This document shows positions 12,701-19,135 of a DNA stretch of 64,000 nt, piece after piece. Under the pieces are notes generated by a model, which saw only the letters and a program-made list of their open reading frames with translations, did not search any database and was not told where the DNA came from. The DNA is from Kitasatospora acidiphila (GTDB lineage: Bacteria > Actinomycetota > Actinomycetes > Streptomycetales > Streptomycetaceae): assembly GCF_006636205.1 (NCBI RefSeq), contig NZ_VIGB01000003.1:2294001-2358000 (forward strand), written 5' to 3'. Position numbers and translations under genes: made by a program. Position 1 is the first letter of the stretch, and every line of letters begins with the position of its first letter.

Positions 12701-13541
12701 CGGTACGCCCCGCGATGGCCGACCCGATCGGGATGTCACGGCCCGCGCCCAGGCGGGACAGCGTCACCGCCATCGCCGCCTGCAGCACGACGAACATGCT
12801 GGCCCGGCGTTCGCGCGCGAGGCGGAGCAGCCGGCCGTGCACCTCGGCCGACACCTCCAGCTCCGCCTGGTGGCCGCGGTGCGAGGCGACCGCCGGACGC
12901 GGCCGGCTGACCGGCAGCTCCAGTTCCTCGGGCAGCCCGGCCAACGCCTCGCGCCAGTAGTCCACCTGCTGCGACAGCAGGCTGTCCGGGTCGGTCTCGT
13001 CGCCGAGCGACTCGCGCTGCCACACGGCGTAGTCGGTGTACTGCACCGGAAGCGGTTCCCACCCCGGCTCGCGGCCCTCCAGCCGCGCCGCGTAGGCGAG
13101 GGACAGATCGCGCGTCAGCGGACCGATCGACCAGCCGTCACCGGCGATGTGGTGCACGACAACCACGAGCACCTGCTCATCCGGCCCGTCGGAGAACAGC
13201 CAGGCGCGCAGCGGGATCTCGGTGGCGAGGTCGAAGGCGTGGCGGGACGCCCCGGTGACCGCGGCGTCCAGCTCCTCCGGCGCCACCTCGATCGCCGGCA
13301 GTTCGAACCGCGCCTCGGCGAGCGGCAGCACGTTCTGGTAGGGCTGGCCGTCGGCGGTCTCGGGGAAGACGGTCCTGAGCACCTCATGGCGCTCGATCAG
13401 GTCACGGAAGGCGGCGTTCAGCGCCTTGTGGTCCAACCGCCCGGTGATCCGGGCCGCCATCGCGGTGTTGTAGATGGCGGAGGCTCCTTCGAGCTGCCAC
13501 AGGAACCACAGCCGGCGCTGGGCGAACGACAACGGAATCAA
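1..13541 (-). CDS. NRPS subunit C (3' end beyond the window): C-A(Asp)-T, E/C-A-T, C-A(Hpg)-T, C-A(Asp)-T, E/C...
   Basis: Cytosolic multimodular NRPS. About 4,500 codons are visible and the frame is open at base 1. Condensation domains with SFAQxRLWF and HHIAGDG motifs, adenylation domains with YTSGSTGxPKG, YRTGD and [10 protein letters not shown], and carriers with LGGHS repeat in order. The start is TTG at 13541, chosen because AGGAGG lies eight bases upstream and the protein opens [13 protein letters not shown], exactly like subunit B. Two frameshifts break it: one G lost in a run at 10230-10233, and one at 3274-3286 that fits collapse of a 13-bp tandem repeat. Uninterrupted stretches are 13541-10230, 10230-3280 and 3280-1. 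An acyl carrier protein gene just upstream suggests this subunit may start the chain with a fatty acid. The order relative to A and B is not shown by the sequence. Confidence 0.9.
790..3960 (-). other. Module C4: C-A-T, predicted Asp
   Basis: C domain about 3940-2580, broken by the frameshift at 3274-3286. A domain about 2560-1100 with code DLTKIGHIGK, one change from the Asp code. Carrier LGGHS near 915. An E/C domain follows, which predicts D-Asp. Confidence 0.78.
3960..7140 (-). other. Module C3: C-A-T, predicted 4-hydroxyphenylglycine
   Basis: LCL-type C domain (about 7110-5770, HHIAGDGWS). A domain about 5730-4260, carrier near 4096. The code DAYHLGLLCK is the established Hpg code, and the flanking [10 protein letters not shown] and [11 protein letters not shown] segments are also typical of Hpg activators. 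The producer should therefore carry Hpg biosynthesis genes outside this window. Confidence 0.85.
7140..10400 (-). other. Module C2: E/C-A-T, specificity unknown (code DVFSVAIVYK)
   Basis: The dual E/C-like domain (about 10340-8930) opens with the [12 protein letters not shown] linker and PLAPLQEG. Its active-site motif reads HQMVRDH, so the second His is Gln. The A domain (about 8900-7440) gives DVFSVAIVYK, which I cannot assign. It is almost identical to the A domain of module B4. The carrier motif is LGGHS near 7270. The frameshift at 10230-10233 falls at the start of the E/C domain. Confidence 0.75.
7329..8872 (-). repeat. Near-identical A-domain repeat, copy 1 (partner 34759-36302)
   Basis: About 1.54 kb of module C2 matches module B4 at a constant offset of 27,430 bases with no indel. 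Reading line by line I found fewer than ten substitutions. The right edge is abrupt at 8872/36302, and the left edge fades at 7326-7330. This implies recent gene conversion or segmental copying between two NRPS genes. Confidence 0.9.
10400..13541 (-). other. Module C1: C-A-T, predicted Asp
   Basis: C domain about 13541-12190 with [10 protein letters not shown] domain about 12150-10690. Carrier LGGHS near 10516-10530. Specificity positions read by eye give DLTKVGHIGK, which equals the known Asp code. The unusual A4 region (TDLGNT) is typical of Asp/Asn activators. An E/C domain follows, so the residue would be D-Asp if that domain epimerises. The C domain could be a lipid-accepting starter, but nothing in the motifs proves it. 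Confidence 0.8.
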
Positions 13542-13759
13542 CGGGACTCCTCCTGCTTGCGCACCGGCCGCAATGCGAGCCTGGCCTGCTTCTTCTTTCC
13601 ATCGGTCAGTTCGGCTGGCGCGGCCGCGATCGCGGCCGGCGTCGACGCCTCGTCATGCACTCGCACTGGCAACTTGACCCCCAGCAGCGCCCACACCCGG
13701 CTGACCAACTGGGTGGCCGGCACCGAGTGACCGCCGAGGGTGAAGAAGCCGTCCTCTAC
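13538..13759 (-). pseudogene. Relic C-terminal half of an NRPS carrier domain plus subunit tail
   Basis: Seventy-three open codons read [11 protein letters not shown], continue as carrier-domain helices, and end in a [13 protein letters not shown] tail. They have no start, no first helix and no adenylation domain. The frame begins right at the stop of the acyl carrier protein gene. The tail matches the end of subunit A ([12 protein letters not shown]), which likewise sits immediately before an NRPS gene opening MIPLSFAQ. The stretch has drifted (HSVPA for HSLLA, VHDEAST for LFEAPT). The likely origin is copying of a subunit boundary including the 3' end of the previous gene. Confidence 0.7.
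13549..13554 (-). promoter_or_regulatory. Ribosome binding site deciding the TTG start of subunit C
   Basis: AGGAGG on the minus strand lies eight bases before TTG 13541. The relic frame upstream ends at TGA 13540-13538, overlapping the TTG. No ATG or GTG fits the homologous protein start. Confidence 0.7.
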
Positions 13760-14034
13760 AGACCCTGTTCGGCCGCGAGAGCGGCCAGGTGAACGGTGAG
13801 CGCCGCAACCGTGTCGACGTCCCACACCAGGGTGGGCTCCACGGTCACACCCAGCTTGTCCTCGATGTCCCCGCACAACGCGAAGGCGTACACCGACTCC
13901 AACCCGTACTCGGCGAGCGAGACCTCAGGATCGATCTCCCCCACCGGCGTCTCCAGGTAGTAGGCCACCCGCTCCATCAACCACCGCTCGATGTCCTCGC
14001 CCGACACCCGCACACCCACTTCCCGACCAGTCAT
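13756..14034 (-). CDS. Free-standing acyl carrier protein
   Basis: A 92-residue protein from ATG 14034, preceded by GAAGAGGA six bases upstream, ending at TAG 13756. The phosphopantetheine site is Ser47 in YGLESVYAFAL, in the usual position for an ACP of 80-95 residues, followed by CGDIEDKLG and an acidic C-terminal helix. It carries an acyl group as a thioester in the cytosol. Lying directly upstream of NRPS subunit C on the same strand, it probably delivers the lipid starter, as the ACPs of daptomycin-like clusters do. No acyl-AMP ligase or fatty-acid gene is in the window, so the acyl donor is unknown. The frame stays open upstream to 14346, but that extension has no protein-like character. 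Confidence 0.8.
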   Translation of the reverse strand: MTGREVGVRVSGEDIERWLMERVAYYLETPVGEIDPEVSLAEYGLESVYAFALCGDIEDKLGVTVEPTLVWDVDTVAALTVHLAALAAEQGL

Positions 14035-14178
14035 CGAAGTCCTCTTCTCATCAAGCACATGACGATCCGTCAGTTCAAAGCCCACGGCCTCCGAATGCGT
14101 GGGACAGCGATATGGAGCAGTGCCTGCTCGAACCGGTGCTTCGCGCTGTAAGAGCCAGAATCCCGCTGTAATGCCAGA

Positions 14179-14223
14179 CCCCTGCTGTCGGGCTGCCTCA
14201 GCGGGCCGGCCCAACAGCAGGGG
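14179..14223. other. Long inverted repeat in the leader of the ACP operon
   Basis: Perfect ten-base arms CCCCTGCTGT (14179-14188) and ACAGCAGGGG (14214-14223) are separated by 25 bases. It lies between the upstream StrR-type site and the ACP start, so it may be a leader hairpin or the terminator of a lost gene. Confidence 0.4.
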
Positions 14224-14398
14224 CGCTACTTCTTCATTGCCTCGATCAGGCTCTTGGACGGGGCTCCGTCGACAATCCGTGCCAGGCCACCCGCACCAGT
14301 CTCCAGAAACCCAAGAGCCCCAGTCACCATGCCCGCCCCGCTTCACTATGGTGCAGGCCCGCAGGACTAATCAATCCGTGATGGCCACCATGATCACC

Positions 14399-14427
14399 GT
14401 TCAACTGCGTTGGCGCGCCGGTTGAAC
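14399..14427. promoter_or_regulatory. StrR-family operator, site 1
   Basis: GTTCAACTG-N11-CGGTTGAAC. The published StrR-type consensus, as I recall it, is GTTCGActG-N11-CagTcGAAC, with the same arm positions and the same 11-base spacer. It sits about 365 bp upstream of the ACP start and may drive the ACP-subunit C operon. No StrR-type regulator gene is in the window. Confidence 0.65.
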
Positions 14428-14781
14428 AACGCCGAACGTCCGCCCCGGCCGCTGCGGCGCGGGGTCAGTGGAAGGTGAACCGCAGACCGTCACCACGGGC
14501 TTCGACCGCCTCGGCTCAGCGGTAGAGCGGCAGACCCCCGGTGCGCTCGTTCACCATCGGCGCGGCCCTGCCCGACGCGCGGGGAGCTCAGCGGGGCCCG
14601 GAAGTCTTTGCGGGTCAAGGCGAATGGCGGTCGGGAGCCCACGGGCGGCCTCGTTACATGAACGGCTCAGCCGGCGAGCCGGCAGTCATTCGCCAGGCAC
14701 TCTTGCACGCGGTCGCACAGCTGATCAATAGTCCATTGGCAGGGCCGACGCTCCCGGCAGGCGGCCGAACCGAACCGGTGC

Positions 14782-14810
14782 GTTCAACTGTGGCGCCCCG
14801 TCGGTTGAAC
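14782..14810. promoter_or_regulatory. StrR-family operator, site 2
   Basis: The same arms as site 1, GTTCAACTG and CGGTTGAAC, with an unrelated 11-base spacer. It ends 42 bp before the start of the first dioxygenase gene, so it is placed to control the plus-strand accessory genes. Confidence 0.68.
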
Positions 14811-14852
14811 GGCTCGACGCCCAACGTCCCAACCACCAAGGAGATTTCCCCC

Positions 14853-15791
14853 ATGAGCGTTCAGCAGGGCTGGGCACCGCAGCGGTTCACGCCCGAGAGT
14901 ACCGGCGCCGGCGCGACCGCCCGGGGGCTGACTGAGTACCTCGACTCGGTCGCCGTCGGCGAGATGCTGGGCCGTCACCAGGCCTTGCTGTTCCGGGGTT
15001 TCGACGTCACCGAGGCGTCCTTGGCGGACGTGATGCCCGCCCTGCTGCCCGAGCGCCTCGCGTACGTGCACGGCAACACGCCCAGGACCAAGGTCTCCGA
15101 CAACGTCTACACCTCGACGGAGTACCCGCCCGAGTACGCGATCTCCATGCACAGCGAGCTTTCCTACGCCCACGCCTGGCCCTCCCGGCTGCTCTTCTGC
15201 TGCGTGCAGCCGGCTGCCACGGGAGGCGCCACTCCGCTGCTGGACGGCGCCTCCTGGCTGGCGGCACTCGACGAGCGGATCCGCGCGGACTTCAGCGGCG
15301 GTGTCTGCTACCGGCAGTACCTGCACGGTGGGAGGGGCTTCGGCAAGAGCTGGCAGGCGACGTTCGAGACGGACGACCGGGCGGAGGTCGAGAAGCTGCT
15401 GACCGAGGCGGGCGTGAGCTGGGAGTGGACCGCCGGCAATGCGCTGCGGACGCGTCAGGTCCGGCCCTCGACGCTCCGGCACTCGGTCACCGGTGAGGAG
15501 GTCTGGTTCAACCAGGCGGACCAGTGGCACCCCGCGACGCTGGGCGAGGAGACCATGCGCGAGCTCGCGGCCATCGTCCCCGCGGACGAGCTGCCGCAGT
15601 CGGTGACCTTCGCCGACGGCTCCCCGATCCCCGACGAGTACGTGCTCGAGATCCGCGAGAAGGGACTGGCGCTGGCCGTTGACGTCGACTGGCGGCAGGG
15701 CGACGTCCTGGTCATCGACAACGTCGCCGTCGCACACGGGCGCAGGGCGTTCGCCGGAAGCCGCCGGGTCCTGGTCGCCATGTCGCACTGA
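14853..15791 (+). CDS. Fe(II)/2-oxoglutarate dioxygenase 1 (TauD/SyrP/AsnO-like amino-acid beta-hydroxylase)
   Basis: A 312-residue protein. ATG 14853 was chosen because AAGGAG lies just upstream; the open frame runs further 5' to 14541 without protein character. Iron ligands are visible as His100-x-Glu102 (MHSELSYAHAWPSRLL) and His295 in DNVAVAHGRRAF, with the 2-oxoglutarate-binding Arg in SRRVLVAM. The HxE form and the DNxxxxHGRxxF block are typical of NRPS-associated hydroxylases such as SyrP and AsnO, which add a beta-hydroxyl to a free or carrier-bound amino acid. The substrate is inferred from the neighbouring A-T protein (Gln/Glu) and from Asp/Asn-activating modules. Expression probably depends on the StrR-type site 42 bp upstream. 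Confidence 0.85.
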   Translation: MSVQQGWAPQRFTPESTGAGATARGLTEYLDSVAVGEMLGRHQALLFRGFDVTEASLADVMPALLPERLAYVHGNTPRTKVSDNVYTSTEYPPEYAISMHSELSYAHAWPSRLLFCCVQPAATGGATPLLDGASWLAALDERIRADFSGGVCYRQYLHGGRGFGKSWQATFETDDRAEVEKLLTEAGVSWEWTAGNALRTRQVRPSTLRHSVTGEEVWFNQADQWHPATLGEETMRELAAIVPADELPQSVTFADGSPIPDEYVLEIREKGLALAVDVDWRQGDVLVIDNVAVAHGRRAFAGSRRVLVAMSH

Positions 15792-15808
15792 GCGCACCGG
15801 GCAGAACG

Positions 15809-15847
15809 CGGGAGCCCTGGTCCGCCGCCGGTGGACCGGGGCTCCCG
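15809..15847. terminator. Bidirectional hairpin terminator
   Basis: Fifteen-base arms (14 paired), 15809-15823 and 15833-15847, with a nine-base loop. GTTCGTT follows on the plus side. It lies between the convergent dioxygenase 1 and response-regulator genes. Confidence 0.6.
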
Positions 15848-15872
15848 GTTCGTTCGGGCGCCGAGAAGGGCG

Positions 15873-16532
15873 TCACTCTGGCGGCGGGACGATCTTCGCC
15901 TCATGGGCGGCGATGGCGAGCTGCACCCGGTCGCGCGCATTGAGCTTGGCGAGCAGGCGCGCCACATGGCTCTTGGCGGTGGCCATGCTGATGTACAGGT
16001 GGGCGGAGATCTCGCTGTTGGACATGCCGCGCCCGATCAGGATCAGGACCTCGAGTTCGCGGTCGGTGATCCCCTCGATCTTCCGTCGGGGCGGTTCGGG
16101 AGCCGCTTCCCGGGTGGTGAACTCCGCGATGATCCGTCGGGTGACGCCCGGAGCGAGCAGGGCGTCACCGGCGGCGACCACCCGGATCGCCGCGAGGATC
16201 TCCTCCAGCACCATGTCCTTGACCAGGAACCCGCTGGCGCCGGCGCACAGCGCGGCGTAGACGTTCTCGTCGTCGTCGAAGGTGGTGAGCATGACCACCC
16301 CGACCTGCCCGGTTTCCGCCTTGATCCGCCGGGTGGCCTCGATGCCGTCCATGACGGGCATCCGGATGTCCATCACCACGACGTCAGGGTGCAGGTCTCT
16401 GGCCAGCTGGACCGCCTCGGCTCCGGTGCCGGCCTCGCCGGCGATCTCGATGTCCGGGGCATCGGAGATGACCATGCGCAGGCCGGCGCGCACCAGCGGC
16501 TGGTCATCGGCGAGTACGACGCTGATTGTCAT
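15873..16532 (-). CDS. NarL/FixJ-type response regulator
   Basis: A 219-residue DNA-binding response regulator. The receiver domain (about 1-120) has the acidic pair Asp9-Asp10, phospho-acceptor Asp55 (VVVMDIRMP) and Lys105 (GFLVKD). The C-terminal LuxR-type helix-turn-helix begins ITDRELEVL (about residue 152) and contains SNSEISAHLYISMATAKSHV. Its ATG overlaps the kinase stop by ATGA (16529-16532), so the two are translationally coupled. It probably adjusts transcription of this cluster or of a stress response. Its targets are unknown. Confidence 0.92.
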   Translation of the reverse strand: MTISVVLADDQPLVRAGLRMVISDAPDIEIAGEAGTGAEAVQLARDLHPDVVVMDIRMPVMDGIEATRRIKAETGQVGVVMLTTFDDDENVYAALCAGASGFLVKDMVLEEILAAIRVVAAGDALLAPGVTRRIIAEFTTREAAPEPPRRKIEGITDRELEVLILIGRGMSNSEISAHLYISMATAKSHVARLLAKLNARDRVQLAIAAHEAKIVPPPE

Positions 16533-17703
16533 GCCGGAAGCCTAGCCGTCACCCGGAACCCGCCCTCCGGCCTCGGCCCGGCGCTGAACTGGCCGTGGAG
16601 AAGCCCGACGCGCTCGCGCATCCCGACGATTCCGTAGCCGCTCCCCACGCTGCTGCTCGCACCGCCGCGCCCGTCGTCGACGACCTCGATGGCGAGCCCG
16701 TCCTCCACGTAGTCGACGTTGATGTGGCACTTGGTGGCGCCCGCGTGTCGCAGCACGTTGGTCAGGGACTCCTGGATGATGCGGTAAGCGGACAGGTCGA
16801 TCTCGGGCGGCAATGGGCGTTTCTCGCCACGCCACCGGATGTCGACGTGCACTCCGGCGTCCCCCGCCACCGCGAGCAGCTTCTCGATGTCCGCCAGACC
16901 GGGTGCCGGAGCCGTCTGCGCCTCGTCCGCGTCCGCCTCGCGCAGCGCGATCAGCATGCGCCGCAACCCGGCGAGCGTGTCGCGGCTGGTGAGCTCGATG
17001 GCTTTCAACGCCTCGCGGGCGCCGGCCGGCTGGGTCTCGATGACCCGCGCCGCCGCACCGGCCTGGATCGCGATGACGCCGACGCTGTGCGCGACCATGT
17101 CGTGCAGCTCGCGGGCGATCCGCAGCCGCTCGGCCTGGACCGCCTGGGTCGTGACCTGGGCGCGCAGGGTCTCGGCGTGGTCCTGCCGCAGCCGGATCCA
17201 GCTGCCGAGAATCCAGGCGATGATGGTCACCACCACCTGGAAGGCCAACGGAAGCTTGAAGGCATTCAGCAGACCCGATCCGGGCGTTTCGGCTATGTTG
17301 ACGATGCCCCAGGTGATCAGCACGCTGCCCGCGGCCGCGGCCGCGGTGCGCTGCACCTGGGTGACGGTGACGTAGAAGACGAGGACGGTCGCCGCCAGCA
17401 GGAGCGGCCAGGTCCTCCCCCCGTAGATACACACCCCGATCGCCTCGGCCAGCACGACTCCCAGCACCGGCACCGGTCGCCGGCTGGCCCAACCGATCGG
17501 CAGTGCCAGAACGACGGCCGCTGCCAGCATGAGCAGGAGGGCGGCGAAGCCGTCGTGCCCCCTAGGTGGAGCGAGCGCCCGTTCGCGCTGATCGTGGCGC
17601 CGAGCAGCATGATCGCGAACACGGGGACGCTGCACCAGCTCAGGAGCGTCAGGGGGGCGGGCAACCGCCACAGCAGTGCGGGGAGCTTCGGGGCTTGGGT
17701 CAC
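16529..17703 (-). CDS. Sensor histidine kinase (HisKA_3 family), one frameshift
   Basis: Restored length is 391 residues from GTG 17703. Residues 1-49 read in one frame and the rest in another. One base is missing in the G/C run at 17558-17562, and adding it joins a hydrophobic start (MTQAPKLPALL...) to the following membrane segments and gives a whole number of codons. About six membrane helices occupy residues 15-170. The dimerisation and phospho-acceptor motif is ERLRIARELHDMVAHS (His201). The ATPase domain shows IIQESLTNVLRHA, DDGRGG and GYGIVGMRERV. An uninterrupted frame runs further upstream to 17923, but its first 130 residues are Arg/Pro-rich noise. Partner of the response regulator. 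The signal sensed is unknown. Confidence 0.88.
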
Positions 17704-17902
17704 GCTGCGATGCTAACCGGGTGATGGGCTGGTGGAATTGACCGGTGGAACTCATCCCCGAGGCTGAGGAGGCCAGGGCACGGTACGGTCTGCGGACTGA
17801 TGTGCAGCGGCCCCGGCCTGCGGCAGCTCCCCTACGTGATCGATTTCGAGGCACCACGAGGCGTACAGGCAGATCTACATGCCCCCAAGCCTTCCGGGGC
17901 CC

Positions 17903-17935
17903 CACCGCCCGTCGGTGCCACACCGCCCGTCGGTG
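17903..17935. promoter_or_regulatory. Two tandem copies of a 15-bp palindrome
   Basis: CACCGCCCGTCGGTG occurs at 17903-17917 and again, identical, at 17921-17935, an 18-bp period. Each copy is an inverted repeat (CACCG-N5-CGGTG). They lie about 120 bp upstream of dioxygenase 2 and 200 bp upstream of the kinase, so they could be an operator pair for either promoter. Confidence 0.45.
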
Positions 17936-18003
17936 AATTCCAGCCGCCCCGGAGTGATCAGATCAGCACGTTGAACGCCTTAACGTGGCGCAACCGATCC
18001 TCC

Positions 18004-18019
18004 TATCGTTGGGACGATA
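18004..18019. promoter_or_regulatory. Palindrome in the dioxygenase 2 leader
   Basis: TATCGTTGGGACGATA has perfect six-base arms and a four-base centre and ends 33 bp before the start codon. It could be an operator or a small leader hairpin. Confidence 0.35.
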
Positions 18020-18052
18020 ACCGGGCCAAAGAACTGGAGAGGACCTGATTCC

Positions 18053-19057
18053 ATGTCACATGCACTGAAATGGCAGGTCGTTGACGGCAAGCCGGCCACG
18101 ACGCAGGTCACCGGGCTCACCGAGATGGCACAGGTCCGCACGTGGCTCGAGGACGTCCGTCCGCAACTGACCGCGGCTCTGCGGGAACACGGCGCGATCT
18201 ACCTGCGTGGTCTGCCGATGGCGACCGTCGAGGACTTCGCGCAGATCCGCGACGTGCTCATCAGCGAGCGGACCCCGTACCGGGAGAAGGCCACTCCCCG
18301 CAGCCGACTCGGCGACGACGTCTTCTCCTCGACGGACCTCCCGGCCTCGCAGTCGATCCGGATGCACAACGAGAACAGCTACACGCTGACCTTCCCCGGC
18401 CGGCTGCTGTTCGGCTGCCTGATCGCACCCCCGCAGGGCGGGGCGACGCCCGTCGCGGACTGCCGGAAGGTCCTCCACGCGCTCCCCGAGCAGGTGGTCG
18501 AGAAGATCCGGACCGCCGGGTGGCGACTTTCGCGCAGCTTCTCCGAGCACATCTCCACCGACTGGCAGACCGCGTTCGCCACCGATGACGTGGACGAGGT
18601 CGCGCGCTACTGCGCGGACAACCTCATCGGCCACCAGTGGTGCGACGACGGCACCCTGAAGACCAGCCAGATCCGTCCCGGAATCATCACCCACCCGTCG
18701 AGCGGCGAGGAGGTGTGGTTCAACCACCTGCTCTTCTGGAACGAGTGGGCGCTGGACGAGGACCTGCGGGAGGCGCTGGTCGACGAGTTCGGACGCGACG
18801 GCCTTCCGTTCAACACCGAGTTCGGTGACGGGGCCGCGCTGAGCAACGAGGACCTCCAGGCCATCCAGGCGGCCTATGACGCGGCCACGGTGCGCGAGAC
18901 CTGGCAGCCGGGCGACGTGATGCTGGTCGACAACATCCTGACCGCACACGGCCGGGATCCGTTCCGCGGCGACCGGAAGATCGTGGTGGCCATGGGCGAC
19001 CCGATCGAGCTCTCGGAGTGCCGGCCGACCGTCGAGCCCGCGCCCGCGTTCGCCTGA
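18053..19057 (+). CDS. Fe(II)/2-oxoglutarate dioxygenase 2 (TauD/SyrP-like amino-acid beta-hydroxylase)
   Basis: A 334-residue protein from ATG 18053 with GGAGAGGA about ten bases upstream. Iron ligands are His105-x-Glu107 (MHNENSYTLTFPGRLLFGC) and His299 in DNILTAHGRDPF, with the co-substrate Arg308 in DRKIVVAM. It belongs to the same NRPS-hydroxylase group as dioxygenase 1, but similarity is largely confined to these motif blocks, so the two are not a recent duplication. It is the first gene of a short plus-strand run with the A-T protein (78 bp downstream) and the type II thioesterase. The likely substrate is therefore Gln or Glu bound to that carrier. A partner enzyme making the other diastereomer is one explanation for having two hydroxylases. 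Confidence 0.85.
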   Translation: MSHALKWQVVDGKPATTQVTGLTEMAQVRTWLEDVRPQLTAALREHGAIYLRGLPMATVEDFAQIRDVLISERTPYREKATPRSRLGDDVFSSTDLPASQSIRMHNENSYTLTFPGRLLFGCLIAPPQGGATPVADCRKVLHALPEQVVEKIRTAGWRLSRSFSEHISTDWQTAFATDDVDEVARYCADNLIGHQWCDDGTLKTSQIRPGIITHPSSGEEVWFNHLLFWNEWALDEDLREALVDEFGRDGLPFNTEFGDGAALSNEDLQAIQAAYDAATVRETWQPGDVMLVDNILTAHGRDPFRGDRKIVVAMGDPIELSECRPTVEPAPAFA

Positions 19058-19062
19058 ACCTG

Positions 19063-19087
19063 ACCGGCGCCGTCAGGCCGCGCCGGT
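19063..19087 (+). other. Small hairpin between dioxygenase 2 and the A-T gene
   Basis: ACCGGCGC and GCGCCGGT pair perfectly around a nine-base loop. No T-run follows. It may attenuate or stabilise the message rather than end it. Confidence 0.35.
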
Positions 19088-19135
19088 CTGATAGCCGCGC
19101 CACGCCCTATTCGTTTGCGCAAGGAGCTCGTTCTC

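Larger units (their letters stand above)
14035..14852. other. Divergent intergenic region with no gene recognised
   Basis: It separates the ACP-subunit C operon (minus) from the first dioxygenase (plus). It holds two StrR-type palindromes and one long inverted repeat. The short open frames in it have no recognisable domain and no convincing ribosome site. Confidence 0.6.
17704..18052. other. Divergent intergenic region between the kinase and dioxygenase 2
   Basis: It holds two tandem 15-bp palindromes and a smaller palindrome close to the dioxygenase start. I see no gene. An 82-codon frame at 17800-18048 is low-complexity and has no recognisable domain. Half of a StrR-type site (ACGTTGAAC) occurs at 17968-17976 without a partner arm. 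Confidence 0.55.

Noticed and set aside
13756..14346. 196-residue version of the acyl carrier protein
   Set aside because: The upstream part has no ACP similarity, and ATG 14034 has a good ribosome site.
14541..14852. N-terminal extension of dioxygenase 1
   Set aside because: ATG 14853 is directly preceded by AAGGAG, and the StrR-type site lies inside the extension.
17723..17751. Third StrR-type site upstream of the kinase
   Set aside because: One arm matches 8 of 9 bases but the other only 5 of 9. The half site at 17968-17976 likewise lacks a partner.
16529..17923. Histidine kinase with a start at 17923
   Set aside because: Its first 130 residues are noise. The other frame gives a hydrophobic N-terminus from GTG 17703 that joins after one missing base.
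17800..18048. 82-residue open frame before dioxygenase 2
   Set aside because: No domain or ribosome site. It overlaps tandem palindromes and has Pro-rich random composition.
19115..19135. TTG start for the A-T protein
   Set aside because: The AAGGAG ribosome site lies downstream of it and points to GTG 19136.
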